From positions 1 to 64,000 of the forward strand of contig CAKSTF010000007.1 in the NCBI GenBank assembly GCA_934491515.1: a DNA stretch of 64,000 bases. Direction: 5' to 3'. Numbering within the stretch: position 1 is the stretch's first letter; the number at the start of each line of letters is the position of its first letter. Positions 52,531-63,937 of this stretch are shown here, in pieces. The DNA comes from an uncultured Eubacteriales bacterium (GTDB taxonomy: Bacteria > Bacillota > Clostridia > Oscillospirales > Acutalibacteraceae). The notes under the pieces are model-generated. The model saw only the letters and a program-made list of their open reading frames with translations. It made no database searches and had not been told where the DNA came from. The position numbers were made by a program, and so were the translations under genes.

Positions 52531-52904
52531 ATATTTTCCGCCTTTCTTATTTCCCAGTAATATTTTCTGTTACATTCGGGAAAATTGTTTAAAATACCGT
52601 GTTCAGGGTCATAAAACGTGCCGTAAAAATAAAGTGACCAATGCCAGCATTTCGGTGTTTCAAGACTGAGCAGCGCAATATTCGGCAGGTCTGATTTGTT
52701 TTCTGCCGTTTTTCTTTCTTTAGAATAAATAAACCCGAATTTATCAAGCACCGACTTCATCTGCTTTAATGTAAGTTCGGCGTCTGTTTTCGTAATTTCA
52801 ATTATTCTTTCCACCGGCATTTGGGTAAGCATTGAAAGCACCGCTTGCCCGCAGGCAAGCGGATTTGGTTCGTAAATGTGATTGATTTTTTGAATTTGTG
52901 CCAT
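52527..52904 (-). CDS. papain-like/C39-like cysteine protease-fold protein
   Basis: 125 residues. PLACGQAVLSMLTQMPVERI (15-34) has the Cys-Gly-Gln/helix start of the C39-type fold, and WHWSLYFYGTFYDPEHG (about 87-103) gives the expected His and Asp. No export signal, so it would act in the cytoplasm. It might be a peptidase or a stand-alone fold without activity. Placed between ypeB and dut with a 4-nt overlap to dut, an uncommon arrangement. Confidence 0.6.
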   Translation of the reverse strand: MAQIQKINHIYEPNPLACGQAVLSMLTQMPVERIIEITKTDAELTLKQMKSVLDKFGFIYSKERKTAENKSDLPNIALLSLETPKCWHWSLYFYGTFYDPEHGILNNFPECNRKYYWEIRKAENI

Positions 52905-52958
52905 AATATTCCTACCTTTTGGGATATATTAACACAACTATGCTTTGCTTGTCAAAAT

Positions 52959-54281
52959 CTATTTTACAAGCGTCCCGTTTTCACCTATAAGAAGAATATA
53001 AATGTTTTCACATTCAAGCGTTGCGGTATTCACATATACAAGTATATCATTATCGTCAGAGGTGCATTTGAATTCATAGCATCTAACCTCACCGCCGCCG
53101 GAAGTCGGTATCAGGGTGATTTTTGCTCCTTCGGTTGCAAGTCCGCTGCTTATTGAAGCAAGCGCTTCCTCTTCCGTGTACTTCGGAGCTTCAAAAACGC
53201 GGCTGGTATGGTTTGTAAGGTAACCCACGCTTTCAAAAGAATAAATTTCACCGTTATCTTCCGCAACACCTACTTTTATCAAATCTGTATAACATACTGT
53301 CTGACCGTCAAGATAAGCAAAGTTTGCGGTAAGAATGCCGTCCTTGCTTTCAAAATATGTGATAATCATATTGTTAAAGCCGTTATCGGTTAAAAAGCGT
53401 TCTGCACGGGCGCAAAGTTCTTCGTTTGTAAGATTTTTTGTGCCTATATCTCGGTTTTTAAGCATATATACCGGATATCCTCCAAGTTTGCTTATACTTA
53501 TGCTTAAAGAATTATTTCTGAACAAATAACACTCAATCTTTCCCTGCACCGTATCGGTATACTGTAAGTTTTCCGTGGTTCCGGATATTCTTCTCGCAAG
53601 ATTCTGCGCTTGATTTTTGCCGACTTCCGGCTTGTTTGCAATTACCGTAGGCTTTTTTGAAAGTATGTGGTCGGAATACGGACCGTCATAAATCAGCGTG
53701 GGGTAATCGGTAAGTTTTTCTTCAAGTTCCGTAAGAGCGCTCGCCAGTGCGGATTTATCAATTTTTCCGCTGATTTTGTTGTTGATTTCGGTGCTCCAAT
53801 AATCGGCATTGTTAATATTGATTTCGGTGTTTTCAACGGTCTTTGAAACCGTTTCCGCAGTTTTTGCAAGCAGGTCAAGATTGTCCTTTTGGGTTTGCGT
53901 TATTTCCTTGCCGGCAATCATATCTTTTGATACCGAAAGGGCAAAATTTCCGACCTGCGATAAAAACAGGTTTATGGTATCAAGTTTTTCCGTGTTACCG
54001 GGAAGTTTTCCAAGGGCTTCTTTGGCAAGTTCAGACTCGCAGTAAATTTTTGCGGCATATGAACTGAATGCTTTGGGCGTTGTAACGTATGTTGCTTTTT
54101 TAAGATCGGTAGATATATTGTTTACGCTTTCGCTTAAATTGTACATAGCGTGCGTATATCCGTTTTGCAGTATAGTTTTATAACGTCGGCTTCTCTGGTG
54201 TTCTTTAAGGTATGTCCCGAACATTATCGCGAGAGCCGTAACAAAGAAAGCAACCACCCTTATAAATGTTCTCTTACTCAA
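52959..54281 (-). CDS. ypeB: germination protein YpeB
   Basis: Spore inner-membrane protein that stabilises the cortex lytic enzyme SleB. An N-terminal membrane anchor (about residues 5-22), a long helical N-domain (30-190), and PepSY-type repeats in the C-terminal half (about 205-440), including RISGTTENLQYTDTVQGKIE near 232. TTG start at 54281 with AAAGGAGTG before it; the open frame to 54314 lacks support. In Bacillus sleB precedes ypeB; here the space upstream holds the ileS T-box, so sleB is missing or elsewhere. Length about 440. Confidence 0.88.
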   Translation of the reverse strand: MSKRTFIRVVAFFVTALAIMFGTYLKEHQRSRRYKTILQNGYTHAMYNLSESVNNISTDLKKATYVTTPKAFSSYAAKIYCESELAKEALGKLPGNTEKLDTINLFLSQVGNFALSVSKDMIAGKEITQTQKDNLDLLAKTAETVSKTVENTEININNADYWSTEINNKISGKIDKSALASALTELEEKLTDYPTLIYDGPYSDHILSKKPTVIANKPEVGKNQAQNLARRISGTTENLQYTDTVQGKIECYLFRNNSLSISISKLGGYPVYMLKNRDIGTKNLTNEELCARAERFLTDNGFNNMIITYFESKDGILTANFAYLDGQTVCYTDLIKVGVAEDNGEIYSFESVGYLTNHTSRVFEAPKYTEEEALASISSGLATEGAKITLIPTSGGGEVRCYEFKCTSDDNDILVYVNTATLECENIYILLIGENGTLVK

Positions 54282-54343
54282 GAAAATCACTCCTTTGATT
54301 TCTATTTTTACCAAATAACGGCTTAAATAATCATTTTTCGGTG

Positions 54344-54372
54344 TTGCATTTTTAAATTTGCTGTGATAATAT
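54344..54372 (+). promoter_or_regulatory. sigma-A promoter of the ileS leader
   Basis: -35 TTGCAT (54344-54349), 17-nt spacer, -10 TAATAT (54367-54372); a TATAAT overlaps 3 nt downstream. Confidence 0.6.
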
Positions 54373-54387
54373 AATACAGTAAATGCA

Positions 54388-54616
54388 TTGACGGAGACAG
54401 TAGCGGCGTCTATCCCCTGCCTTCAGCGAGTCGGTGACGGTGCAAGACCGACGGCGGCGATTCCGCGAATATCACTCCCGAGCAGCAGCGCGAAAGTTTT
54501 TTTACTAGTAGCGTCCGCCGGCATTCCGCCGTTATCGGATAGCGGATGATTGTCCGTCATAATAGGTGGTTAACGGTAAGATTTTATCCCGTCCTGTTAT
54601 GGACGGGATTTTTTTA
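54388..54616 (+). promoter_or_regulatory. T-box riboswitch controlling ileS
   Basis: Senses uncharged tRNA-Ile. Stem I begins with the AGTA-type motif GGAGACAGTAGC (about 54391); the distal loop is GTCGGTGACGGTGCAAGACC; the specifier is ATC followed by A (54471-54473), an isoleucine codon. The T-box bulge is TAGGTGGTTAACGG (about 54563-54576), with UGGU matching discriminator A of tRNA-Ile. The terminator is ATCCCGTCC / GGACGGGAT (54586-54609) followed by a T run to 54616. ileS starts at 54638. Confidence 0.92.
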
Positions 54617-54637
54617 TAAATTAGGAGGAATGTAAAC

Positions 54638-57600
54638 ATGTACGACAGCATAAAACCTAATGTCAATTTTGTAGAAGAAGAAAAAAAGATTAAAGAGTTT
54701 TGGGATAAGAACGGAGTTTTTGAAGAAAGCATTAAATCCCGCGAAGGCTGCAAACCTTATGTTTTTTATGACGGCCCGCCCACTGCAAACGGAAAACCGC
54801 ATATAGGCCATGTGCTTACGCGCGTTATCAAAGATATGATACCGCGTTACCATACAATGAAGGGTGAAATGGTTCCGCGCAAAGCCGGCTGGGATACGCA
54901 CGGACTTCCGGTAGAACTTGAAGTTGAAAAACTTTTGGGTCTTGACGGAAAAGAACAGATAGAAAAATACGGCCTTGAACCCTTTATAAAGCACTGTAAG
55001 GAAAGCGTTTGGAAATATAAGGGTATGTGGGAGGATTTTTCTAAAACCGTCGGCTTTTGGGCGGATATGGATAATCCTTATGTAACCTATGATAACAATT
55101 TTATCGAATCTGAGTGGTGGGCTCTTAAACAGATTTTTGAAAAGGGTCTTTTATATAAAGGATTCAAAATCGTTCCCTACTGCCCACGCTGCGGAACACC
55201 GCTTTCCTCGCACGAAGTTGCGCAGGGCTATAAAGCGGTAAAAGAACGCAGCGCCGTTGTCCGCTTTAAAGTTACGGGCGAGGACGCATGTTTCCTTGCC
55301 TGGACAACTACCCCCTGGACGCTTCCCTCCAATACCGCGCTTTGCGTTAATCCGAACGATAACTATTGCAAAGTATCGGCGGCAGACGGCAACACCTATT
55401 ATCTTGCCGAAGATTTGCTTGATAAAGTTCTCGGAAAACTCGGCAGCGAGGATACGCCTGCATACAAAGTACTTGAAACATTCAAGGGCAAAGACCTTGA
55501 ATATATGGAATACGAGCCGCTTTACAAATGCGCCGCAGATGTTGCCGAAAAGCAAAACAAAAAGGCACACTTTGTTATGTGCGATGATTACGTAACCATG
55601 ACGGACGGTACCGGCATAGTTCACTGCGCTCCTGCTTTCGGTGAAGACGACGCCCGCGTAGGCAGAAAATATGATCTTCCCTTTGTTCAGTTTGTTGACG
55701 CGAAGGGCGATATGACCGATGATACGCCGTTTGCCGGTAAATTTGTTAAAGACGCCGATCCGTTGGTACTTGCAGACCTTGATAAGCGCGGTTTGCTTTT
55801 TGATGCGCCCAAATTTGAACACGATTACCCCTTCTGTTGGCGCTGCGATACTCCGCTTATCTACTATGCGCGCGAATCGTGGTTTATAAAAATGACCGCT
55901 GTGCGCGACGACCTTATAAGAAATAACGATACGGTAAACTGGATACCCGAAACCATAGGTAAAAAGCGTTTCGGCGATTGGCTGCGCAATGTTCAGGATT
56001 GGGGTATTTCAAGAAACCGCTATTGGGGCACTCCCCTTAATATATGGACCTGCGAATGTGGTCATATGCATTCGGTAGGCAGTATTGAAGAACTTAAATC
56101 CATGTCGGACAATTGTCCTGACGATATCGAACTGCACAGACCCTATATAGATGCAGTAACTATTAAATGTCCCCACTGCGGCAAGCAGATGCACCGTGTA
56201 CCGGAGGTTATCGACTGCTGGTTTGATTCCGGTTCAATGCCCTTTGCACAGCACCATTATCCGTTTGAAAACAAGGAACTCTTTGAACAGCAGTTCCCTG
56301 CCGACTTTATTTCCGAGGCCGTAGATCAAACGCGCGGTTGGTTCTATTCGCTGCTTGCCATATCTACCCTTATATTTAATAAGGCGCCCTTTAGAAATGT
56401 AATAGTATTAGGTCACGTTCAGGATGAAAACGGTCAGAAAATGTCTAAATCCAAAGGCAACGCCGTTGACCCGTTTGACGCCTTGAGTCAGTACGGCGCG
56501 GACGCTATACGCTGGTATTTCTACACAAACTCCGCACCGTGGCTGCCGAATCGTTTCCACGGAAAAGCGGTTACCGAAGGTCAGCGCAAATTTATGGGCA
56601 CACTTTGGAACACTTATGCTTTTTATGTTTTATATGCAAATATTGACGAGTTTGACCCGACTGCACATACTTTAAAGCAGGAATGTCTTACAGTTATGGA
56701 TAAGTGGCTTCTTTCAAAACTTAATACCATGATTGCAGACGTTGACAGCAACCTTGCTGCATATCGCATACCCGAGGCTGCTAAAGCGCTTCAGGAGTTT
56801 GTGGACGATATGAGCAACTGGTATGTACGCCGCGGCAGAGAACGCTATTGGGTGCAGGGAATGACCGATGATAAAGAAACGGCATATCTTGTACTTTACG
56901 AAGCGCTTGTAAAAACCGCTAAGGCAGCCGCACCGTTTATTCCCTTTATGGCAGAAAGCATTTACCAGAACCTTGTAAGAAATGTTGATAAAAATGCGCC
57001 TTTAAGCATACACCTTTGCGATTTCCCGACGGTTGAGAACGACTGCATCAACCGCGAACTTGAAGAAAAAATGGACAATGTTCTCGAAATCGTTGTTTTA
57101 GGACGTGCTGCCAGAAACGGCGCTGCCATTAAAAACCGCCAGCCGCTTGGAACTATGTTTGTTAAGTGCCCCGTTAAACTTGAAGATTTCTATACCGAAA
57201 TAATAAGGGACGAACTCAACATAAAAAATGTTGACTTTACAGACGCAGTAGATGGTTTTGTAACCTATGTGTTTAAACCGCAGCTTAAAACGTTAGGTCC
57301 TAAATACGGCAAACTTTTAGGCGAGATACGCACGGCTTTATCGTCGCTTAACGGAAACGAGGCAAAAGCTACTCTTGATAAAACCGGCGAACTTCAGCTT
57401 TCCCTTTCCGGCAGTACCATAACCCTTACTGCAGAGGATTTGCTTATCGAAGCCACGCAGAAAGAAGGTTTTTACACTTTAAGTGATAAAGGAATTACCG
57501 TTGCCATCGATACGGCACTTACACCCGTACTGCTTGAAGAAGGCTATATAAGAGAACTTGTAAGCAAAATTCAGACAATGCGCAAAGAAGCAGGATTTGA

Positions 57601-57793
57601 GGTAACCGATCATATCACGGTCACTATCGGCGGCGACGACGAGATTTGCTCTCTTTGCCAAAAACGTGCTGCGGAGATCACCGGCGATACCCTTGCGGAT
57701 AAACTTGACACCGCCGCACCGGAATCGGACGCTTTTGTAAAGCAATGGGACATCAACGGCAAGGACGTCACCGTGGGCGTAAAAAAAGTTTAA
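54638..57793 (+). CDS. ileS: isoleucyl-tRNA synthetase
   Basis: Charges tRNA-Ile. HIGH motif is at 55-58 (PHIGHVL); editing CP1 domain (about 180-390) with TTPWTLPSN near 226; KMSKS in DENGQKMSKSKGNAVDP near 602; C-terminal anticodon domain. The length of 1051 and sequence style fit the eukaryote-like clade, which is often mupirocin resistant; that property is inferred from family. AGGAGG precedes the ATG. Regulated by the T-box upstream. Confidence 0.96.
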   Translation: MYDSIKPNVNFVEEEKKIKEFWDKNGVFEESIKSREGCKPYVFYDGPPTANGKPHIGHVLTRVIKDMIPRYHTMKGEMVPRKAGWDTHGLPVELEVEKLLGLDGKEQIEKYGLEPFIKHCKESVWKYKGMWEDFSKTVGFWADMDNPYVTYDNNFIESEWWALKQIFEKGLLYKGFKIVPYCPRCGTPLSSHEVAQGYKAVKERSAVVRFKVTGEDACFLAWTTTPWTLPSNTALCVNPNDNYCKVSAADGNTYYLAEDLLDKVLGKLGSEDTPAYKVLETFKGKDLEYMEYEPLYKCAADVAEKQNKKAHFVMCDDYVTMTDGTGIVHCAPAFGEDDARVGRKYDLPFVQFVDAKGDMTDDTPFAGKFVKDADPLVLADLDKRGLLFDAPKFEHDYPFCWRCDTPLIYYARESWFIKMTAVRDDLIRNNDTVNWIPETIGKKRFGDWLRNVQDWGISRNRYWGTPLNIWTCECGHMHSVGSIEELKSMSDNCPDDIELHRPYIDAVTIKCPHCGKQMHRVPEVIDCWFDSGSMPFAQHHYPFENKELFEQQFPADFISEAVDQTRGWFYSLLAISTLIFNKAPFRNVIVLGHVQDENGQKMSKSKGNAVDPFDALSQYGADAIRWYFYTNSAPWLPNRFHGKAVTEGQRKFMGTLWNTYAFYVLYANIDEFDPTAHTLKQECLTVMDKWLLSKLNTMIADVDSNLAAYRIPEAAKALQEFVDDMSNWYVRRGRERYWVQGMTDDKETAYLVLYEALVKTAKAAAPFIPFMAESIYQNLVRNVDKNAPLSIHLCDFPTVENDCINRELEEKMDNVLEIVVLGRAARNGAAIKNRQPLGTMFVKCPVKLEDFYTEIIRDELNIKNVDFTDAVDGFVTYVFKPQLKTLGPKYGKLLGEIRTALSSLNGNEAKATLDKTGELQLSLSGSTITLTAEDLLIEATQKEGFYTLSDKGITVAIDTALTPVLLEEGYIRELVSKIQTMRKEAGFEVTDHITVTIGGDDEICSLCQKRAAEITGDTLADKLDTAAPESDAFVKQWDINGKDVTVGVKKV

Positions 57794-57823
57794 TATTCAA
57801 AACCATATAATGTATGTATTTTA

Positions 57824-57866
57824 TAAGCGGAGAAACGGCGGATTTCAACTGTCGCTTCCCCGCTTA
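57824..57866 (+). terminator. terminator of ileS
   Basis: TAAGCGGAGAA pairs with TTCCCCGCTTA (one mismatch) around an imperfect inner stem GGCG / CGC, followed by a T-rich stretch. Confidence 0.6.
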
Positions 57867-57874
57867 AATTCTTC

Positions 57875-57902
57875 TTGTCTTTTGTAAAAATTATGTTATA
57901 AT
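57875..57902 (+). promoter_or_regulatory. sigma-A promoter of the LTA-synthase-like operon
   Basis: -35 TTGTCT (57875-57880), 16-nt spacer, -10 TATAAT (57897-57902). Confidence 0.6.
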
Positions 57903-57939
57903 ATAGTATATTTTGTTATGAAGGGAAGTTATATTTTAT

Positions 57940-60108
57940 ATGATTTCTGTCGCTGAACTTCCCGAAAAAACCAAAAAGTTTTTTTCGGATAATTTTTCAG
58001 TTACTTCAACCAAAAAAACAAAGGTTGCAGGCATAACAACGGCTTTTGTACTTATGGCAGCTGTTGTTGCTCTTAATAAAGAATTTACTTCGCAGTCATT
58101 TGCTTCAAAATGGCTTCTTTTTGCCTTTGCCATGGTCTTTCCGTTTGCGGTAGGCGCAGCGCTTGCCTACCGTATAAAAATCAAAAACGAACTTGTCGGC
58201 AAGATCGTTTATCTGGCGCTTTTGTTTATTATGCCTCTGCTTACGATAACCATGACCGAGTGTTTGAACAGTATTTTTATATACGACATGACCTATCTCG
58301 GTTTCCTCGGTAATTATATCGTGGTACTGCTGCTTTATTTTTTGATATTTACCTTAAGCGGAAGTCTGCGCATTTCCCTTATAATTTCCAACACTCTTCT
58401 TTACGGCCTTGCGCTTGCACACGCATATATCGTTGAATTCCGCGGCACGCCTTTTATACCGATGGACTTTTTAAGCATAACTACCGCCAAAGGCGTTGCA
58501 AATACCTATGATTACACACCGACCTATAACATTATAATCGCAACTCTTTTGTTCATTTTTATTTTGATTGTTGCCGCCAAGATAAGCGCACCAAAATATA
58601 AAACAATTACAAAAATAATTTCGCGCGGTTTTACCGGTCTGTTTTTTACGGTTGTTATATCGCTTTTCTACTTTACCTCAGTTTTTGCGGACGCCGGCGT
58701 TAAACCCGACTTCTGGAATCAGTCGCGCGGTTATAAAAACTACGGCTTTGTTTTCAGTTTTTTCTGTAATACGAAATACCTGTACATGTCAGTTCCGGAC
58801 GGTTATTACGCCGATGAAGTCGGAAATCTTGTTAAGAAAAACGTTGACGAGCAGCCTATAAAGCCTGATTCCGACGCACCTAATATAATCTGCATTATGA
58901 ACGAATCCCTCTCTGACCTGAGTGTTCTGGGCGATCTTTCCAGCAACGAAGATTATATGCCTTTCTTACATTCGCTTACAGAAAACACGGTTAAGGGCAA
59001 CCTTTATGTTCCCGTTATCGGCGCCGGTACTTCAAACACAGAATTTGAGTTTTTAACAGGACACACCACTGCATTCTTACCGTCCGGCAGCAATGCTTAT
59101 ATGCTTTATATCAATAACCCCATTGCTTCCCTTGTTTCCACACTTAAAGGTCAGGGATATGCGCCTTATGCCTTTCATCCTTATTATGCAAGCGGCTGGA
59201 ACAGAACGAGTGTTTACAATTATATGGGCTTTAATTCCTTTAAAAGCCTTGAAAATATAATGGACGTATCCATAATGGATGATTTTGTGTCAAACGGCAG
59301 CGATGCGGACTATTTACAGGAATTGATAAACCAGTATTATCCCGACCGCAGCAATATGATAATACGTCAGTATGTCAGCGATTCTTACGACTATAAAGTT
59401 CTTATAAACGATTATGAATCGCGCGATAAATCCGTACCGTACTTTGTTTTCAATGTCACGATGCAGAATCACGGAGGTTACACTACTTCCGCGTCGAATT
59501 TCAACGAATCCATTACCATAAATTCTGAAACCACTTACAACAAGGCAAATAAGTATCTATCCCTTGTAAAAGCAAGCGACGATGCATTTAAAGAACTTGT
59601 CGAATATTTTTCGGGCGTAAAGGAAAAAACGATAATTTGTATGTTCGGTGATCATCAGCCCAATATCGAAACCGGCTTTATTTCCGAACTTTTAGGCGTT
59701 CAAAGCCTTTCAAACCTAACGCTTGAACAGGAACAAAAACGCCATATAACTCCTTTTTACATTTGGGCAAATTACGATATCGAAGAAAAACAGATAGATA
59801 AGCTAAGTTCCAACTATCTTTCAAGTTTTTTGCTCCAGACTGCAGGCGTTAAACTTACGGATTACAATAAATATCTGCTTAAACTTTCCGAAAAACTGCC
59901 TGTTATCGACACTGTGGGTTATATAGACGCCGACAACAACTATTACAGTTGGAACGATAAAAGCGCTTATTCAAAACTTCTTTCGGAATATGAAAAAATA
60001 CAGTATAACGCCATTTTCGATTACAAGCATACGGACACTTCAATATTCTATCTTGAAGGATTCACACCGGAAATGGTAGTATCTAAAAAGGAAACCGACA
60101 CCGAATGA
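57940..60108 (+). CDS. LTA synthase-like sulfatase-family membrane protein
   Basis: Membrane enzyme of the LtaS/OpgB type, probably transferring glycerol phosphate or another phospho-group onto an envelope polymer. Five membrane segments in the first 245 residues; the outer sulfatase domain follows. Metal ligand E322 in IMNESLSDLS, catalytic Thr364 in GAGTSNTEFEFLTGH, WNRTSVYNYMG near 424, and FGDHQPNIE near 568 with the His ligand. Length 722 exceeds the usual 600-650. Start of a three-gene operon; a Nudix gene overlaps its stop. Substrate unknown. Confidence 0.88.
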   Translation: MISVAELPEKTKKFFSDNFSVTSTKKTKVAGITTAFVLMAAVVALNKEFTSQSFASKWLLFAFAMVFPFAVGAALAYRIKIKNELVGKIVYLALLFIMPLLTITMTECLNSIFIYDMTYLGFLGNYIVVLLLYFLIFTLSGSLRISLIISNTLLYGLALAHAYIVEFRGTPFIPMDFLSITTAKGVANTYDYTPTYNIIIATLLFIFILIVAAKISAPKYKTITKIISRGFTGLFFTVVISLFYFTSVFADAGVKPDFWNQSRGYKNYGFVFSFFCNTKYLYMSVPDGYYADEVGNLVKKNVDEQPIKPDSDAPNIICIMNESLSDLSVLGDLSSNEDYMPFLHSLTENTVKGNLYVPVIGAGTSNTEFEFLTGHTTAFLPSGSNAYMLYINNPIASLVSTLKGQGYAPYAFHPYYASGWNRTSVYNYMGFNSFKSLENIMDVSIMDDFVSNGSDADYLQELINQYYPDRSNMIIRQYVSDSYDYKVLINDYESRDKSVPYFVFNVTMQNHGGYTTSASNFNESITINSETTYNKANKYLSLVKASDDAFKELVEYFSGVKEKTIICMFGDHQPNIETGFISELLGVQSLSNLTLEQEQKRHITPFYIWANYDIEEKQIDKLSSNYLSSFLLQTAGVKLTDYNKYLLKLSEKLPVIDTVGYIDADNNYYSWNDKSAYSKLLSEYEKIQYNAIFDYKHTDTSIFYLEGFTPEMVVSKKETDTE

Positions 60109-60587
60109 GAAACACAACCCTTTGCCATATCGAAAAAGACGGCAAATACCTTATGCTTCACCGCATTAAAAAGGAAAACGACCTTAACCGTGATAAATGG
60201 GTGGGTATCGGCGGAAAATTTGAAGATAAGGAAAGCCCTGAACAATGCAACCGCCGCGAGGTATTTGAAGAAACCGGTCTTACTCTGCTTTCGACTGAAT
60301 ATCGCGGAATTGTCACCTTTGTTTCGGATAAATGGGAAACCGAATATATGCATATTTTTACCTCCCGTGAATTTTCGGGAAACGTCACCCAGTGTGACGA
60401 AGGCGAACTTTTGTGGGTTGACAAGCATGAACTCTTAAACTTGCCGATTTGGACAGGCGACAAGATTTTTTTAAAACTTATAGAAGACCCCGCTTTCCCC
60501 TTCTTCTCATTAAGGCTTGAATACTGCGGCGATACGCTTATAAGCGCGATACTTAACGATACTGACTTGGATATTGGTGATATTTAA
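60105..60587 (+). CDS. Nudix hydrolase, MutT/8-oxo-dGTPase type
   Basis: 160 residues. Nudix box GKFEDKESPEQCNRREVFEE then TGL (GX5EX7REUXEEXGU) near 41-63. Members of this group clean oxidised or unusual nucleoside triphosphates; the actual substrate is unknown. ATG overlaps the end of the LTA-synthase-like gene by 4 nt; the next gene starts on its stop codon. Confidence 0.88.
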   Translation: MRNTTLCHIEKDGKYLMLHRIKKENDLNRDKWVGIGGKFEDKESPEQCNRREVFEETGLTLLSTEYRGIVTFVSDKWETEYMHIFTSREFSGNVTQCDEGELLWVDKHELLNLPIWTGDKIFLKLIEDPAFPFFSLRLEYCGDTLISAILNDTDLDIGDI

Positions 60588-61165
60588 TGAACATTTGTAT
60601 ATACGGCGCCTCTTCCGATAATATTGACGCCGCATTTAAAGAAAAAGGATTTGAAATGGGCGAAATTATCGCACAATCCGGTTCAACGCTTGTTTTCGGT
60701 GCCGGAAACGGCGGTATGATGGGCGCGATAGCGCGCGGAGTAACAAAAGGCGGCGGTAATATAATCGGCATTTCCCCTGCTTTTTTCAATGTGGACGGCG
60801 TCCTTTACGAAAATTCCACCGAAATGATATATACCGATACTATGAGCGAACGGAAAACGCTGCTTGAAGAGAAGGCGGACGCTTTTTTGGTAACTCCGGG
60901 CGGAATAGGAACGTTTGATGAGTTTTTTGAAACGATTACCCTGCGACAACTTTCCGTTCACAAAAAACCTATCGCGATTTATAATATAAACGATTATTTT
61001 AAACCGCTTATCGATTTGCTTGAAACAGCAATAGATAAAAACTTTATGTCCGCAGAAAACAGAAAACTTTATTTTATATCCGAAAGCCCTGCGGAAATTA
61101 TGAAATATTTTTCCGAGTACAACCCCGAAACAATACCCGATATTGATTTCAGGAATACAAAATAG
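60587..61165 (+). CDS. LOG-family protein (TIGR00730, Rossmann-fold nucleotide-processing type)
   Basis: 192 residues. NICIYGASSDNIDAAF at the start, VFGAGNGGMMGAIARGVTKG near 35-54, and the diagnostic PGGIGTFDEFFE (about 105-116), the PGGxGTxxE motif of nucleoside 5'-monophosphate phosphoribohydrolases. In plants the family makes cytokinins; in bacteria it probably salvages or removes nucleotides. Next to a Nudix gene, which fits nucleotide clean-up. Confidence 0.9.
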   Translation: MNICIYGASSDNIDAAFKEKGFEMGEIIAQSGSTLVFGAGNGGMMGAIARGVTKGGGNIIGISPAFFNVDGVLYENSTEMIYTDTMSERKTLLEEKADAFLVTPGGIGTFDEFFETITLRQLSVHKKPIAIYNINDYFKPLIDLLETAIDKNFMSAENRKLYFISESPAEIMKYFSEYNPETIPDIDFRNTK

Positions 61166-61205
61166 CAAAAATCCCGAAGAAGTTTTATTTCTTCGGGATT
61201 TTTAA
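61166..61205. terminator. bidirectional terminator between the LOG gene and ligA
   Basis: Perfect 15-bp stem AAAAATCCCGAAGAA / TTCTTCGGGATTTTT with a TTTATT-type loop. Confidence 0.92.
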
Positions 61206-61214
61206 TTTGCGGTT

Positions 61215-63182
<1,968 letters not shown>

Positions 63183-63200
63183 TTAAATAACGCTCCTGTT

Positions 63201-63884
63201 CTAATTAACATCGCCGTAGTTAAATATATCGTCTACAATACTGGCGTCTTCGCCCTCGATAACATTTATATAAGAATCGGGCACCGTGCCGTTTATAAGC
63301 GTTTGTGCGGCAAGCGCCGTTGTGCTTACCTTAAAGCCCTTTGAAGCGCCGGCTGCCAAAATGTTACCCGTTATGTCAATTTTAATTACTATTTGATGTA
63401 AAACGCTGTTTATACCGGCAGACGTAAGTTTGCTGTCAAAATCCAAAAATTCCGTGTGCGCCAGATTCATTTTAAATTTGATTTTCGGGCCGTATCCCGA
63501 TGTATATTCCTGGTTAAGCAGCGTGCCAAGCGGTATGTTCATAGTAATTTCCTGCTGCTCTGTAACAATACGGTATATTTCGTTTGAAATAAGGCCTTTA
63601 AGCATATTTACCTTTGCAGTATCAATGGTAATGCCCGTAATTATACCGTCGCTGTTTACAGAAACGTGGGAAATATCATCATATTTTACATCGCTATCCC
63701 GTAAAACGTTAATTACAGCCTGGTTTGCGGCGTTAAGCATAATGTTTTCGGCGGTGCTTTTTGCATTTGTAAACGCCACCGTGCGAAAGCGAAAAAGCGA
63801 AACCCCGGCAGCGGCAAGTAAGGCGGCAAAAAGCAGCATCCAGCGCGAAAGCACATATAAAAAGTCATTTTTTCCGTATTTCAA
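63201..63884 (-). CDS. yunB: sporulation protein YunB
   Basis: 227-residue protein of the YunB family, needed for late spore assembly in Bacillus. One N-terminal membrane segment (about 10-28), then a soluble domain with NAANQAVINVLRDS near 47, IPLGTLLNQEYTSGYGPKIK near 118-137 and the helix that follows. TTG start at 63884 after GGGTGATGA. That ribosome binding site is inside the inverted repeat at 63893-63920. Upstream of ligA by 18 nt. Confidence 0.88.
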   Translation of the reverse strand: MKYGKNDFLYVLSRWMLLFAALLAAAGVSLFRFRTVAFTNAKSTAENIMLNAANQAVINVLRDSDVKYDDISHVSVNSDGIITGITIDTAKVNMLKGLISNEIYRIVTEQQEITMNIPLGTLLNQEYTSGYGPKIKFKMNLAHTEFLDFDSKLTSAGINSVLHQIVIKIDITGNILAAGASKGFKVSTTALAAQTLINGTVPDSYINVIEGEDASIVDDIFNYGDVN

Positions 63885-63892
63885 ATCATCAC

Positions 63893-63920
63893 CCTTTTCG
63901 TATTACATAATACGAAAAGG
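63893..63920 (-). promoter_or_regulatory. perfect inverted repeat over the yunB ribosome binding site
   Basis: CCTTTTCGTATTA and TAATACGAAAAGG form a perfect 13-bp inverted repeat with a 2-nt centre. In the yunB transcript the 3' arm ends in AAAAGG, part of the Shine-Dalgarno sequence. A similar repeat precedes spoIIM at 39666-39691. Confidence 0.6.
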
Positions 63921-63937
63921 CGTAACCGCACGTTAAT

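Noticed and set aside
55151..55822. 223-residue minus-strand frame opposite ileS
   Set aside because: Lies wholly inside the ileS coding region; composition reflects reverse complement codons.
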